DNA from: DATGFB01 sp032160545
GTDB lineage: Bacteria > Actinomycetota > Actinomycetes > Mycobacteriales > Jatrophihabitantaceae
Direction of reading: 5' to 3'
DNA length: 37,136 nucleotides
NCBI GenBank assembly: GCA_032160545.1
Contig: JAVHVN010000014.1
Span: 1 to 37,136, forward strand
A model generated the notes under the pieces. The model was not told the DNA's origin. It made no database searches and saw nothing but the letters and a program-made list of their open reading frames with translations. How positions within the stretch are numbered: the first letter of the stretch is position 1; the number at the start of each line of letters is the position of its first letter. Below are positions 16,645 to 24,408 of the stretch, piece by piece. The translations under genes and the position numbers were made by a program.

Positions 16645-16754
16645 GTCGCACGCGCGGGACCCGGCGACGAACAGCTTCATGCCGACGTCCCAGCCCGCTC
16701 GATTGACGATCAGGCCCGCGTCCGGTCGGACGGCGCACGTACCCTGGCAGTGCG

Positions 16755-19124
16755 ATGACCAGCCACCTCGACACCCTGTTCGAGCCGCCGCCCGACGACG
16801 CGCCCCCGCCCCCTCCGCGTACCCAGCTCAGGGTCGATCCGGCGACCCTGCTCGACGGCATGAACCCGCAGCAGCGTGCGGCGGTCCTGCACCGGGGCAG
16901 CCCGCTGCTCATCGTCGCGGGCGCCGGCTCGGGCAAGACCCGCGTGCTCACCAACCGCATCGCGTACCTGCTCGGCGAGCGGGGCGTCCAGCCCGGCGAG
17001 ATCCTGGCGATCACCTTCACCAACAAGGCCGCAGGGGAGATGAAGGAGCGCGTCGCCGCCCTGGTCGGGCCGCGTGCGAAGGCCATGTGGGTGAGCACGT
17101 TCCACTCGATGTGCGTGCGCATCCTGCGCGCGGAGGCGAAGACGCTCGGGTTGAAGACGTCGTTCTCGATCTACGACGCCGACGACTCCAGGCGCCTGGT
17201 CACCATGGTCGGCCGCGAACTGGATCTCGACCCGAAGCGCTACCCCGCGCGCTCCCTCGCTGCGCAGATCAGCAACCTCAAGAACGAACTGGTGACCCCG
17301 CAGGCGTGGGCCGAGAAGGCGTCGAACGCGCACGAGAAGGTCCTCGCCGAGGCCTACACGCGCTACCAGCGTCGGCTCACCGAGGCCCACTCGCTCGACT
17401 TCGACGACCTGATCATGACCACGGTGGGCCTGCTGCAGGACCATCCCGACGTCGCCGAGCACTACCGGCGCAGGTTCCGCCACGTACTCGTCGACGAGTA
17501 CCAGGACACCAACCATGCCCAGTACGTGCTCGTGCGCGAGCTGTCCCGCCCGACGGGTGACCTCCCGCCCGCCGAGCTGGCCGTCGTGGGCGACGCCGAC
17601 CAGTCGATCTACGCCTTTCGCGGTGCGAGCATCCGCAACATCCTCGAGTTCGAGCGCGATTATCCGGACGCGACGACGATCCTGCTCGAGCAGAACTACC
17701 GCTCGACCCAGACCATCCTCTCCGCGGCGAACGCGGTCATCGCGCGCAACCCCGACCGCAAGCCGAAGAACCTCTGGTCCGAGGCGGGTGCGGGCGAGCA
17801 GATCATCGGCTACGTCGCCGAGAACGAGCACGACGAGGCGGCGTGGGTCGCGCAACGCGTCGACGAGCTGGGCGACGACGCCGGCGTCTCGCCGTCGGAC
17901 ATCGCCGTGTTCTACCGGACGAACGCACAGTCCCGAGTCTTCGAAGAGGTGTTCATCCGCGTCGGTCTCCCCTACAAGGTCGTCGGCGGTGTGCGCTTCT
18001 ACGAGCGCCGTGAGATCCGTGACGCGCTGGCGTACCTGCGCACGATCGCGAACATCGACGACCTCGTCAGCCTGCGCCGCATCCTCAACACGCCACGGCG
18101 TGGTATCGGAGAGAAGGCCGAGCAGGCGATCGAGCGGTTCGCCGATCGGGAGCGGCTGTCCTTCGGCGCGGCGCTCGCGATCGCCGACGAGGGCTTCGGG
18201 CTCGCGCCTCGCTCGGTGAATGCGGTTCGGGACTTCGTCACGCTGCTCACCGAACTGCGCGCCGTCGCGGCCGGCCCCGACAGTTCACCGAGCTCGATCC
18301 TCGAGGCGGTTCTTGATCGCACCGGTTACCTGCGCGAGCTCGAGGCCAGCCGTGACCCGCAGGACGAAGGCCGGGTCGACAACCTGCGCGAGCTGGTCAG
18401 CGTCGCGCGCGAGTTCGAGGAGCAGCGCGCCGGCACCGACGAGGCGACCTCGCTCGACGCGTTCCTCGAGCAGGTGTCGCTGGTCGCCGATGCCGACTCG
18501 ATTCCCGACGCCAGCGGTGGTGTCGTCACGCTGATGACCCTGCACACGGCGAAGGGTCTCGAGTTTCCCGTCGTCTTCCTCACCGGCATGGAGGACGGCG
18601 TCTTCCCGCACATGCGCACGCTGGGTGACCCGGCCGAGCTGGCCGAGGAGCGGCGCCTTGCATACGTCGGCATCACCCGGGCGCGCGAGCGGCTGTACCT
18701 CTCCCGGGCACTGTCCCGCTCGGCGTGGGGTGCGCCCTCGTGGAACCCGCCCTCACGCTTCCTCGACGAGATCCCTGGCGAGCTCGCGGTCTGGACCGGC
18801 GCCGTCGACCGGCAGCCCTTCGTGGGCCGCTACGACGACGACTCCCCGACCCGTCACGGCGACCACGGGTACAGGTCGCCGGGGCGTTCGGCCCAGGAGC
18901 AACTCGCGGCGTCGCGGCTCGCCGGTGCGGGTCTGCGCGGCGGTGCGGGCAACCGGCCGATCCTCTCGCTCGACCCCGGCGACCGGGTGACCCACGACGC
19001 ATGGGGTCTCGGCACCGTCGTCGCGACCCGTGGCTCGGGCGACGGTGCGCAGGCCCAGATCGACTTCGGCAGTGCGGGGCTCAAGTGGCTGATGTTGCGG
19101 TACGCGCCGCTGCAGCGGCTCTGA
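16755..19124 (+). CDS. pcrA: ATP-dependent DNA helicase PcrA/UvrD1
   Basis: The 789-residue superfamily-1A 3'-5' helicase is full length. It has a Pro-rich N-terminus, the Q-motif region MNPQQRAAV, Walker A GAGSGKT (56-62), motif Ia ITFTNKAAGEM, Walker B DEYQDTN (from 247), VGDADQSIYAFRGA (motif III), QNYRST (motif IV), VTLMTLHTAKGLEFPVVF (motif V) and EERRLAYVGITRAR (motif VI). The C-terminal Tudor-like module (GDRVTHDAWGLGTVV...) binds RNA polymerase in PcrA proteins. It acts in nucleotide excision repair, replication restart and transcription-coupled repair. A -10-like TACCCT at 16740-16745 would put the transcript start about 3 nt before the ATG. Its stop directly abuts that of the convergent DUF2079 gene. 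Confidence 0.96.
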   Translation: MTSHLDTLFEPPPDDAPPPPPRTQLRVDPATLLDGMNPQQRAAVLHRGSPLLIVAGAGSGKTRVLTNRIAYLLGERGVQPGEILAITFTNKAAGEMKERVAALVGPRAKAMWVSTFHSMCVRILRAEAKTLGLKTSFSIYDADDSRRLVTMVGRELDLDPKRYPARSLAAQISNLKNELVTPQAWAEKASNAHEKVLAEAYTRYQRRLTEAHSLDFDDLIMTTVGLLQDHPDVAEHYRRRFRHVLVDEYQDTNHAQYVLVRELSRPTGDLPPAELAVVGDADQSIYAFRGASIRNILEFERDYPDATTILLEQNYRSTQTILSAANAVIARNPDRKPKNLWSEAGAGEQIIGYVAENEHDEAAWVAQRVDELGDDAGVSPSDIAVFYRTNAQSRVFEEVFIRVGLPYKVVGGVRFYERREIRDALAYLRTIANIDDLVSLRRILNTPRRGIGEKAEQAIERFADRERLSFGAALAIADEGFGLAPRSVNAVRDFVTLLTELRAVAAGPDSSPSSILEAVLDRTGYLRELEASRDPQDEGRVDNLRELVSVAREFEEQRAGTDEATSLDAFLEQVSLVADADSIPDASGGVVTLMTLHTAKGLEFPVVFLTGMEDGVFPHMRTLGDPAELAEERRLAYVGITRARERLYLSRALSRSAWGAPSWNPPSRFLDEIPGELAVWTGAVDRQPFVGRYDDDSPTRHGDHGYRSPGRSAQEQLAASRLAGAGLRGGAGNRPILSLDPGDRVTHDAWGLGTVVATRGSGDGAQAQIDFGSAGLKWLMLRYAPLQRL

Positions 19125-20702
19125 TCAGCCGAGCGGCTTGCCGGGGCCGAGCGGCTTGCCGGGGCCGAGCGGAGCACAGGCCGAGGACGGGCCGTGGTAG
19201 TCGGGCGCCTGCAGTACCACGAACGTCCCCGAGGTGAAGACCTGCTTGTAGCCCGTCGCGAGCGCGGAGTTGTAGACGGCGTCCGGCTTCGGGGCCGGCG
19301 GGTTGCCGCCGGTGTCCTGCGCGAAGATGTCGATCGCGTAGTAGTCCGGTTCGGTCGAGTCCGTCGCCGGCACGGTCGTCCAGTCGCGATGCGTCAGGTG
19401 CGGGACGATGCGGTTGTCGGCGGCCACGCAGACATTGCGCGGCAGCCACGCCACGACTTTGGCGGCCGAGTCCGACCAGCCCGCCGGTTGGTCGGCGTAC
19501 GCGCTGCGAAACTTGGTGACCGGCACGATGTTGTACCGGTTGCCGACGAAGATCAGCAGCACGGGCGTGCCGACCAGCAGCGTCGCCAGCCCGCGGCGTA
19601 GCAGCAGCGCGCGTCGCGTCGCGTCGAAGAATCCGAGTCGGTCGGCACCGTCGACCATGGCGAGGGTGAGGATCAGCCAGGGCAGCGCGTTGTAGTGGAA
19701 GGTGGTCGTCCAGAGGTTCTCGCGCGAGTTGAAGAACCGCTCCGCGAACAGCGGCAGGGCGAGCAGGACGTAGCGGGACCGGAACGAGACGACTGCGAAC
19801 GGCAGCACCAGCCACTCCAGCGTCTTCGCCTTCACGTCCGGGGTGAAGAACACGTCGGCGGCGTGCCAGGGGTGGGTCAGCACGTTCAGCGCCGCGCCCC
19901 CGACAGACGAGCCGAGATCGCCGAACTGGTCGCCGTAGGCGAAGGCGTGGCCCGCGCTGAAGTGCGGGATGATCACCGATGTGGTGACCCAGTAGACCGC
20001 CATACCGGTGCCGCTGAGGCCGAATCCGAGCCGGCGCTGCCCGCGGCGGCGGGCGAGCACGAGCAGGCCGATCAGCGCGACGAGCAGCCCCATGTCCTCG
20101 CGGACGAGCAACAGCAGGCCGCACCACAGCACCAGGCGCCGGTCGTTGCCGCGGTCGAGCGCCTCGATGGCGAGGGCGAGCAACGGGGTCGCGAAGGCGA
20201 TCTCGTGGAAATCGAAGTCGATGAGGCTCTGAATCGGCCATCCGAAGCCGAACGCCGCCGCGATGACCAGCGCCATGCCTTCGCTCGTCCTGCGCCGCGC
20301 GAAGCGGTACACGACCGGCACCGCAGCTGCCGTCAACACCGCCTGGGCGATGAACAGCATCCCGACGTTGTCCCACACCCAGTAGAGCGGCGCGAGCACG
20401 GCGATGATCGGGTGGAAGTGGTCGCCGAAGATGTTGTAGCCGGCGCCCTTCAGGGGAACGATCGGCGCCTGGAAGTGAGAGTAGGCGCGGACCGCCTGGT
20501 CGAAGATCCCGAGGTCGTAACCAGTGGTCAGGTAGCGCGCCTGCTCGACGAACGAGTGCACGAGGTAGAAGGTCAGGCAGGCGAGCGTGAGCATGCCGAT
20601 GCCGAGGTACTGGCGCAGCAGGACGCGCCAGGTCGCACGATCGGCTTCGACGTGCGTAACCGGCGGCGGCGGCGTCCCGTCTTCGACGACGCTTGCGGTC
20701 AC
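19125..20702 (-). CDS. DUF2079 polytopic membrane protein
   Basis: The 525-residue product starts at GTG 20702. After a short cytoplasmic tail it has about 10-12 hydrophobic helices, starting with GMLTLACLTFYLVHSF, and the DUF2079 signatures TGYDLGIFDQAVRAYSHFQAPI, GYNIFGDHFHPIIAVLAPLYW, FDFHEIAFATPLLALA and REDMGLLVALIGLLVL. Such proteins resemble GT-C membrane glycosyltransferases, but no activity is established. The soluble C-terminus ends in the repeat APLGPGKPLGPGKPLG, encoded by an 18-bp direct repeat. On the minus strand GACAAT (20714-20709) lies 6 nt before the GTG, consistent with a leaderless transcript. It is divergent from the B12-binding protein gene. Confidence 0.87.
   Translation of the reverse strand: MTASVVEDGTPPPPVTHVEADRATWRVLLRQYLGIGMLTLACLTFYLVHSFVEQARYLTTGYDLGIFDQAVRAYSHFQAPIVPLKGAGYNIFGDHFHPIIAVLAPLYWVWDNVGMLFIAQAVLTAAAVPVVYRFARRRTSEGMALVIAAAFGFGWPIQSLIDFDFHEIAFATPLLALAIEALDRGNDRRLVLWCGLLLLVREDMGLLVALIGLLVLARRRGQRRLGFGLSGTGMAVYWVTTSVIIPHFSAGHAFAYGDQFGDLGSSVGGAALNVLTHPWHAADVFFTPDVKAKTLEWLVLPFAVVSFRSRYVLLALPLFAERFFNSRENLWTTTFHYNALPWLILTLAMVDGADRLGFFDATRRALLLRRGLATLLVGTPVLLIFVGNRYNIVPVTKFRSAYADQPAGWSDSAAKVVAWLPRNVCVAADNRIVPHLTHRDWTTVPATDSTEPDYYAIDIFAQDTGGNPPAPKPDAVYNSALATGYKQVFTSGTFVVLQAPDYHGPSSACAPLGPGKPLGPGKPLG
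19128..19172 (-). repeat. 18-bp tandem repeat at DUF2079 C-terminus
   Basis: Two identical 18-bp units (19128-19145, 19146-19163) and half of a third encode the GKPLGP tail of the DUF2079 protein. The array ends 1 bp from the stop codon and 4 bp from the stop of convergent pcrA. Its copy number could vary between strains. Confidence 0.85.
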
Positions 20703-20801
20703 GGTCAGATTGTCCCATGTTGCTCGCTGCGCCCCGCGGTTCGTGAGCGAGGGTTGTCAGGGACACGGACGGGCGACGGGCGCCCGGATTGCGGCCCGTC
20801 C

Positions 20802-20807
20802 TACGCT
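20802..20807 (+). promoter_or_regulatory. -10 element for leaderless B12-binding gene
   Basis: TACGCT fits the actinobacterial -10 pattern TANNNT and ends 6 nt before the GTG start at 20814, the placement expected for transcription starting at the start codon. No convincing -35 is visible. Confidence 0.5.
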
Positions 20808-20813
20808 TCCAGC

Positions 20814-21221
20814 GTGACTGACCGCATCCGCATCGTCATCGGCAAGCCCGGGCTGGACGGCCACGACCGCGGGGCGAAGATCATCGCCCGTGCCCTGCGC
20901 GATGCCGGTATGGAGGTCGTGTACACGGGCCTGCATCAGACGCCCGAGCAGATCGTGCAGACGGTGATCCAGGAGGACGCCGACGCGGTCGGGCTGTCCG
21001 TGCTGTCCGGGGCACATATGACCCTGTTCGCCCGCACCGTCGAGTTGCTGCGCGCGCAGGGCGCGGATGACGTGGTGGTGTTCGGAGGCGGCATCGTCCC
21101 TGCCGCCGACATCCCCGAGCTCGAGGCGGCCGGAGTGGCTCGCATCTTCACGCCGGGCGCCTCGATGGACGAGATCGTCACCTGGGTTCGCCAGAATGTC
21201 GGTGCCGGCGCCACGTCGTGA
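20814..21221 (+). CDS. stand-alone cobalamin-binding mutase small subunit
   Basis: The 135-residue product starts at GTG 20814 (VTDRIRIVIGKPGLDGHDRGAK). It carries the base-off/His-on B12 motif D-x-H-x-x-G (Asp15, His17, Gly20), then SVLSGAHM and VVFGGGIVPAADIPEL, which contact the corrin and nucleotide tail. It matches the C-terminal B12 domain of methylmalonyl-CoA mutase and the separate small subunit of isobutyryl-CoA-type mutases (IcmB, about 136 residues). The large subunit must be encoded elsewhere. Its position just before sucCD fits a link between mutase-derived succinyl-CoA and the TCA cycle, but substrate specificity cannot be told. Confidence 0.88.
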   Translation: MTDRIRIVIGKPGLDGHDRGAKIIARALRDAGMEVVYTGLHQTPEQIVQTVIQEDADAVGLSVLSGAHMTLFARTVELLRAQGADDVVVFGGGIVPAADIPELEAAGVARIFTPGASMDEIVTWVRQNVGAGATS

Positions 21222-21336
21222 CCGGTCGTGAATCCAGTCTCAGCCCGGCGCGCACCGTTCCCGCGCTGACCTAGGCTCGGCTGGACCCCTGTCGCGAACG
21301 TCCGGGGGCCACCCCTAGCGAGAACGGACTATCAGC

Positions 21337-22545
21337 GTGGATCTGTTCGAGTACCAGGCCAAGCAGCTGTTTCAGCGCTTCGGCGTACCGGTGGGCCTGG
21401 GCGAGGTTGCCGAGACCCCCGAGGCGGCCAAGGCCGTCGCCGAGCGACTCGGCGGCGTCACGGTCGTCAAGGCGCAGGTGAAGACCGGCGGCCGCGGCAA
21501 GGCCGGCGGCGTGAAGGTCGCGAAGACGCCCGACGACGCCGAGCAGGCGGCGCAGACGATCCTCGGCATGGACATCAAGGGGCACACGGTGCACCGGGTG
21601 CTCGTCGACCCGGGCGCAGACATCACCGAGGAGTATTACGTCTCCTACCTGCTCGATCGCGCTAACCGCACCTTCCTGGCCATGGCCTCGTACGAGGGCG
21701 GCATGGAGATCGAGCAACTCGCGGTCGAGCGCCCCGACGCGCTGGCCAAGGTGCCGGTGAGCCCGATCGACGGTGTCGACGCGGCGAAGGCGGCCGAGAT
21801 CGTGGCCGCCGCGAAGTTCCCCGCCGAGGTCGCGGACCAGGTGGCGGACGTCCTGGTGAAGCTGTGGGAGGCATTCGTCGGCTCGGACGCGACGCTGGTC
21901 GAGGTCAACCCGCTCGCCAAGGTCGGCGGACCCCCCGCCAATGCAGGCGTAACCGGCGGAGGAGGCTCCGGCGACGTGATCGCCCTCGACGGCAAGGTGA
22001 CCCTCGACGACAACGCCAACTTCCGGCAGCCGGGCAACGCCGAACTCGTCGACGTCGCCTCGGCCGACCCGCTCGAGCAGAAGGCGACGGAGAGGCACCT
22101 CAACTACGTCAAGCTCGACGGCGAGGTCGGCATCATCGGCAACGGAGCCGGCCTGGTCATGTCGACGCTCGACGTCGTCGCTTACGCGGGCGAGAAGCAC
22201 GGCGGGGTGAAGCCGGCGAACTTCCTCGACATCGGCGGCGGGGCGTCGGCACAGGTGATGGCCAACGGCCTCGACATCATCCTCAACGACCCGTCGGTGC
22301 GCTCGGTGTTCGTCAACGTCTTCGGCGGCATCACGGCGTGTGACGAGGTCGCCAACGGCATCGTCGGGGCGTTGAACCTGCTCGGCGACGAGGCCAGCAA
22401 GCCGCTCGTCGTGCGGCTCGACGGCAACAACGTCGTCGAAGGCCGGCGCATCCTGGCCGAGGCGGCGCACCCGCTCGTCACGATGGTCGACACCATGGAC
22501 GCCGCGGCCGACAAGGCCGCCGAACTCGCGAATGCTGGAGCCTGA
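21337..22545 (+). CDS. sucC: succinyl-CoA synthetase beta subunit
   Basis: The 402-residue product starts at GTG 21337 (MDLFEYQAKQLFQRFGVPV). The N-terminal ATP-grasp domain has KAQVKTGGRGKAGGVK, the metal-binding region VEVNPLAKV lies near 190, and the CoA-ligase part has GIIGNGAGLVMSTLD and VFVNVFGGITACDEVANGI. With SucD it makes succinate and ATP (or GTP) from succinyl-CoA in the TCA cycle. Between VNPLAKV and DVIALDGKV is an unusual Gly/Pro/Ala-rich stretch (about residues 197-212), longer than the few residues normally there. A -10-like TAGGCT occurs at 21272-21277. sucD follows after 3 bp. Confidence 0.96.
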   Translation: MDLFEYQAKQLFQRFGVPVGLGEVAETPEAAKAVAERLGGVTVVKAQVKTGGRGKAGGVKVAKTPDDAEQAAQTILGMDIKGHTVHRVLVDPGADITEEYYVSYLLDRANRTFLAMASYEGGMEIEQLAVERPDALAKVPVSPIDGVDAAKAAEIVAAAKFPAEVADQVADVLVKLWEAFVGSDATLVEVNPLAKVGGPPANAGVTGGGGSGDVIALDGKVTLDDNANFRQPGNAELVDVASADPLEQKATERHLNYVKLDGEVGIIGNGAGLVMSTLDVVAYAGEKHGGVKPANFLDIGGGASAQVMANGLDIILNDPSVRSVFVNVFGGITACDEVANGIVGALNLLGDEASKPLVVRLDGNNVVEGRRILAEAAHPLVTMVDTMDAAADKAAELANAGA

Positions 22546-22548
22546 ACG

Positions 22549-23430
22549 ATGGCCATCTTCCTCACCGAGAACTCGAAGGTCATCGTCCAGGGCATGACCG
22601 GCTCCGAGGGCATGAAGCACACGCGGCGCATGCTGGCGTCCGGCACGACCATCGTCGGCGGAGTGAACCCGAAGAAGGCCGGCCAGCAGGTCGACGTCGA
22701 CGGCAGCTCCGTCCCGGTGTTCGGCACCGTCAACGAGGCGATGGACGCCACCGGCGCCGACGTCACCGTCGTGTTCGTCCCGCCCGCCTTCACGAAGTCG
22801 GCGGTGATCGAGGCGATCGATGCCGGTATCGAGCTGTGCGTCGTCATCACCGAAGGCATCCCGGTGCACGACACCGCGGCGTTCTGGGCCTACAGCGAGC
22901 GCACGAGCACCCGGATCATCGGCCCGAACTGCCCCGGACTGATCAGCCCCGGCAAGTCGAACGCGGGCATCATCCCGGCCGACATCACCAAGGCCGGCCG
23001 CGTCGGCCTGGTCTCGAAGTCCGGCACGCTGACGTACCAGATGATGTACGAACTGCGCGACTTCGGCTTCTCCAGCGCGGTCGGCATCGGCGGTGACCCG
23101 ATCATCGGGACGACGCACATCGACTGCCTCGAGGCGTTCGAGGCAGACCCCGAGACCGCCGCGATCGTGATGATCGGCGAGATCGGCGGCGACGCCGAGG
23201 AGCGCGCGGCGGCCTACATCAAGGAGCACGTGACGAAGCCGGTCGTCGGCTATGTCGCCGGGTTCACCGCGCCTGAGGGCAAGACGATGGGCCACGCCGG
23301 AGCGATCGTCTCGGGGTCGTCGGGCACCGCGCAGGCCAAGAAGGAAGCGCTCGAGGCCGCCGGGGTCAAGGTGGGCAAGACGCCGAGCGAGACCGCGCAG
23401 TTGATGCGCGAGATCCTCAGCGGCAGCTGA
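22549..23430 (+). CDS. sucD: succinyl-CoA synthetase alpha subunit
   Basis: The 293-residue product starts at ATG 22549, 3 bp after sucC, so the two form one operon. It has the CoA-binding Rossmann domain (VIVQGMTGSEGMKHTRRML, VNPKKAGQ), IIGPNCPGLISPGKSNAGIIP, and the phospho-histidine site in GHAGAIVSGSSGTA (His249). Length and motifs match the family throughout. It is the catalytic partner of SucC. A long inverted repeat follows at 23449-23489. Confidence 0.97.
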   Translation: MAIFLTENSKVIVQGMTGSEGMKHTRRMLASGTTIVGGVNPKKAGQQVDVDGSSVPVFGTVNEAMDATGADVTVVFVPPAFTKSAVIEAIDAGIELCVVITEGIPVHDTAAFWAYSERTSTRIIGPNCPGLISPGKSNAGIIPADITKAGRVGLVSKSGTLTYQMMYELRDFGFSSAVGIGGDPIIGTTHIDCLEAFEADPETAAIVMIGEIGGDAEERAAAYIKEHVTKPVVGYVAGFTAPEGKTMGHAGAIVSGSSGTAQAKKEALEAAGVKVGKTPSETAQLMREILSGS

Positions 23431-23448
23431 CGTTTCGCGTACCGGCAC

Positions 23449-23489
23449 ACGCCGGATCGGCCCGGATGCGCGTCCGGCCGGTCCGGCGT
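23449..23489 (+). terminator. hairpin after sucCD
   Basis: ACGCCGGA (23449-23456) and TCCGGCGT (23482-23489) form the 8-bp base of an extended GC-rich stem with an internal GGCC pairing region, starting 19 bp after the sucD stop. There is no T-tract. Probable transcription terminator. Confidence 0.5.
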
Positions 23490-23607
23490 ATCACCGTTGC
23501 GGCCGGTTCACTCCTGTGACATCGGCGCGTGTCCTTCGTTCCCTGCGTGCCGCCCAGGGGCTAGCTTTCTCCTGAGAGTTGCCCAGGATTCTGACGAGGA
23601 GAACGCC

Positions 23608-24291
23608 ATGACGTTCCAGCCGCCGCCGCCACCGCCACCTCCGGGCGGCACTCCGCCCCCGCCCCCAGCCGGACAGCCCTACGGCCAGCAGCCTCCTGAG
23701 CAGCCGTACGCGCAGCAGCCGTACGTGCAGCAGCCGTACGTGCAGCAGCCCCCGCCGCAGCAGTGGGGCGCTCCCGCGCCCGGCACTGGCGGCTACGGAC
23801 CCGGCCCTGGTTTCGATCCCAAGACGGTGAACCCGCTCGACTGGGCGCTGATCGGCATCGGCGTGCTGACGTTCATCTTCTCGTTCACGTCCTTCTACAC
23901 GTACAAGTTCTCCTTCGCCGGATTCGCCTCGGCGACGGCAAAGTTCAACGCGTGGCACGGATTCTTCGGCTGGTTCGGCGTGCTCTGTGCCCTCGCGGCC
24001 TCGGCATTGATCGCGATGTCGTTCTTCGCCCCGCAGGTCAAACTGCCGATCGCGAACCGAATCGGCGCGCTGCTGCTGTTCGCGATCGCGACCCTGTGCC
24101 TGATCCTCGCGTTGTTCGTCTTCCCCGGTAGCGATGTCTCCGGTGCGGGCTTGGACAAGGGCCACGGCTTCGGCTACTGGATAGACCTGATCCTGGTCAT
24201 CGCCGGCACCGTGCTCTCGCTGATGCGGGCACAGCAGACCGGCACCGCGCTGCCGGGCGCGCTCAACAAGATGCCCAAGATCGGCAGCTGA
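23608..24291 (+). CDS. Pro/Gln-rich four-helix membrane protein
   Basis: The ATG at 23608 follows GAGGAG and gives 227 residues. Residues 1-70 are a cytoplasmic-type tail of Pro, Gln and Tyr (QPYVQQPYVQQPP), followed by four membrane helices: WALIGIGVLTFIFSFTSFYTY, FFGWFGVLCALAASALIAMSFF, IANRIGALLLFAIATLCLILALFVF and YWIDLILVIAGTVLSLM. No catalytic motif is seen. It sits between sucD and the DUF5336-like gene in the block shared with M. tuberculosis, near genes linked there to envelope and cell division; its function is unknown. A -10-like TAGCTT lies at 23562-23567. A strong terminator-like stem follows, so it is probably a single-gene transcript. Confidence 0.8.
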   Translation: MTFQPPPPPPPPGGTPPPPPAGQPYGQQPPEQPYAQQPYVQQPYVQQPPPQQWGAPAPGTGGYGPGPGFDPKTVNPLDWALIGIGVLTFIFSFTSFYTYKFSFAGFASATAKFNAWHGFFGWFGVLCALAASALIAMSFFAPQVKLPIANRIGALLLFAIATLCLILALFVFPGSDVSGAGLDKGHGFGYWIDLILVIAGTVLSLMRAQQTGTALPGALNKMPKIGS

Positions 24292-24306
24292 CACCGCACA
24301 CCCCAC

Positions 24307-24348
24307 CAGCTGTGCCCCCGGCGCGACACGCCCGGGGCACAGCTGTTT
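24307..24348 (+). terminator. strong hairpin terminator
   Basis: Arms of 17 nt beginning at 24307 (CAGCTGTGCCC...) and ending at 24345 pair with a single mismatch around a short loop and are followed by TTTC. The hairpin starts 15 bp after the stop of the four-helix membrane protein gene. Confidence 0.75.
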
Positions 24349-24408
24349 CATGGTCTGTGGCATCGGGGTAGGTCCATCTGGACCGGTTCCTGTGACGAGA
24401 GGCCAACG

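Noticed and set aside
16453..16680. A 75-codon minus-strand open frame overlapping the chorismate mutase leader
   Set aside because: It is in a different frame from the aromatic-rich leader peptide, runs through the terminator stem into the mutase start and has no conserved features.
15425..17560. A 711-codon plus-strand open frame across the response regulator, chorismate mutase and pcrA
   Set aside because: Each part is shifted relative to a well-supported gene, and the composition is Arg/Ala-rich noise.
20703..20813. A cobalamin riboswitch upstream of the B12-binding gene
   Set aside because: The 111-bp gap is too short, no B12-box-like sequence is visible, and a -10 element abuts the start codon.
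21271..23448. A 725-codon minus-strand open frame opposite sucCD
   Set aside because: It is antisense to two clearly conserved enzymes and has low-complexity composition rich in Arg, Asp, Val and His with no recognisable motif.
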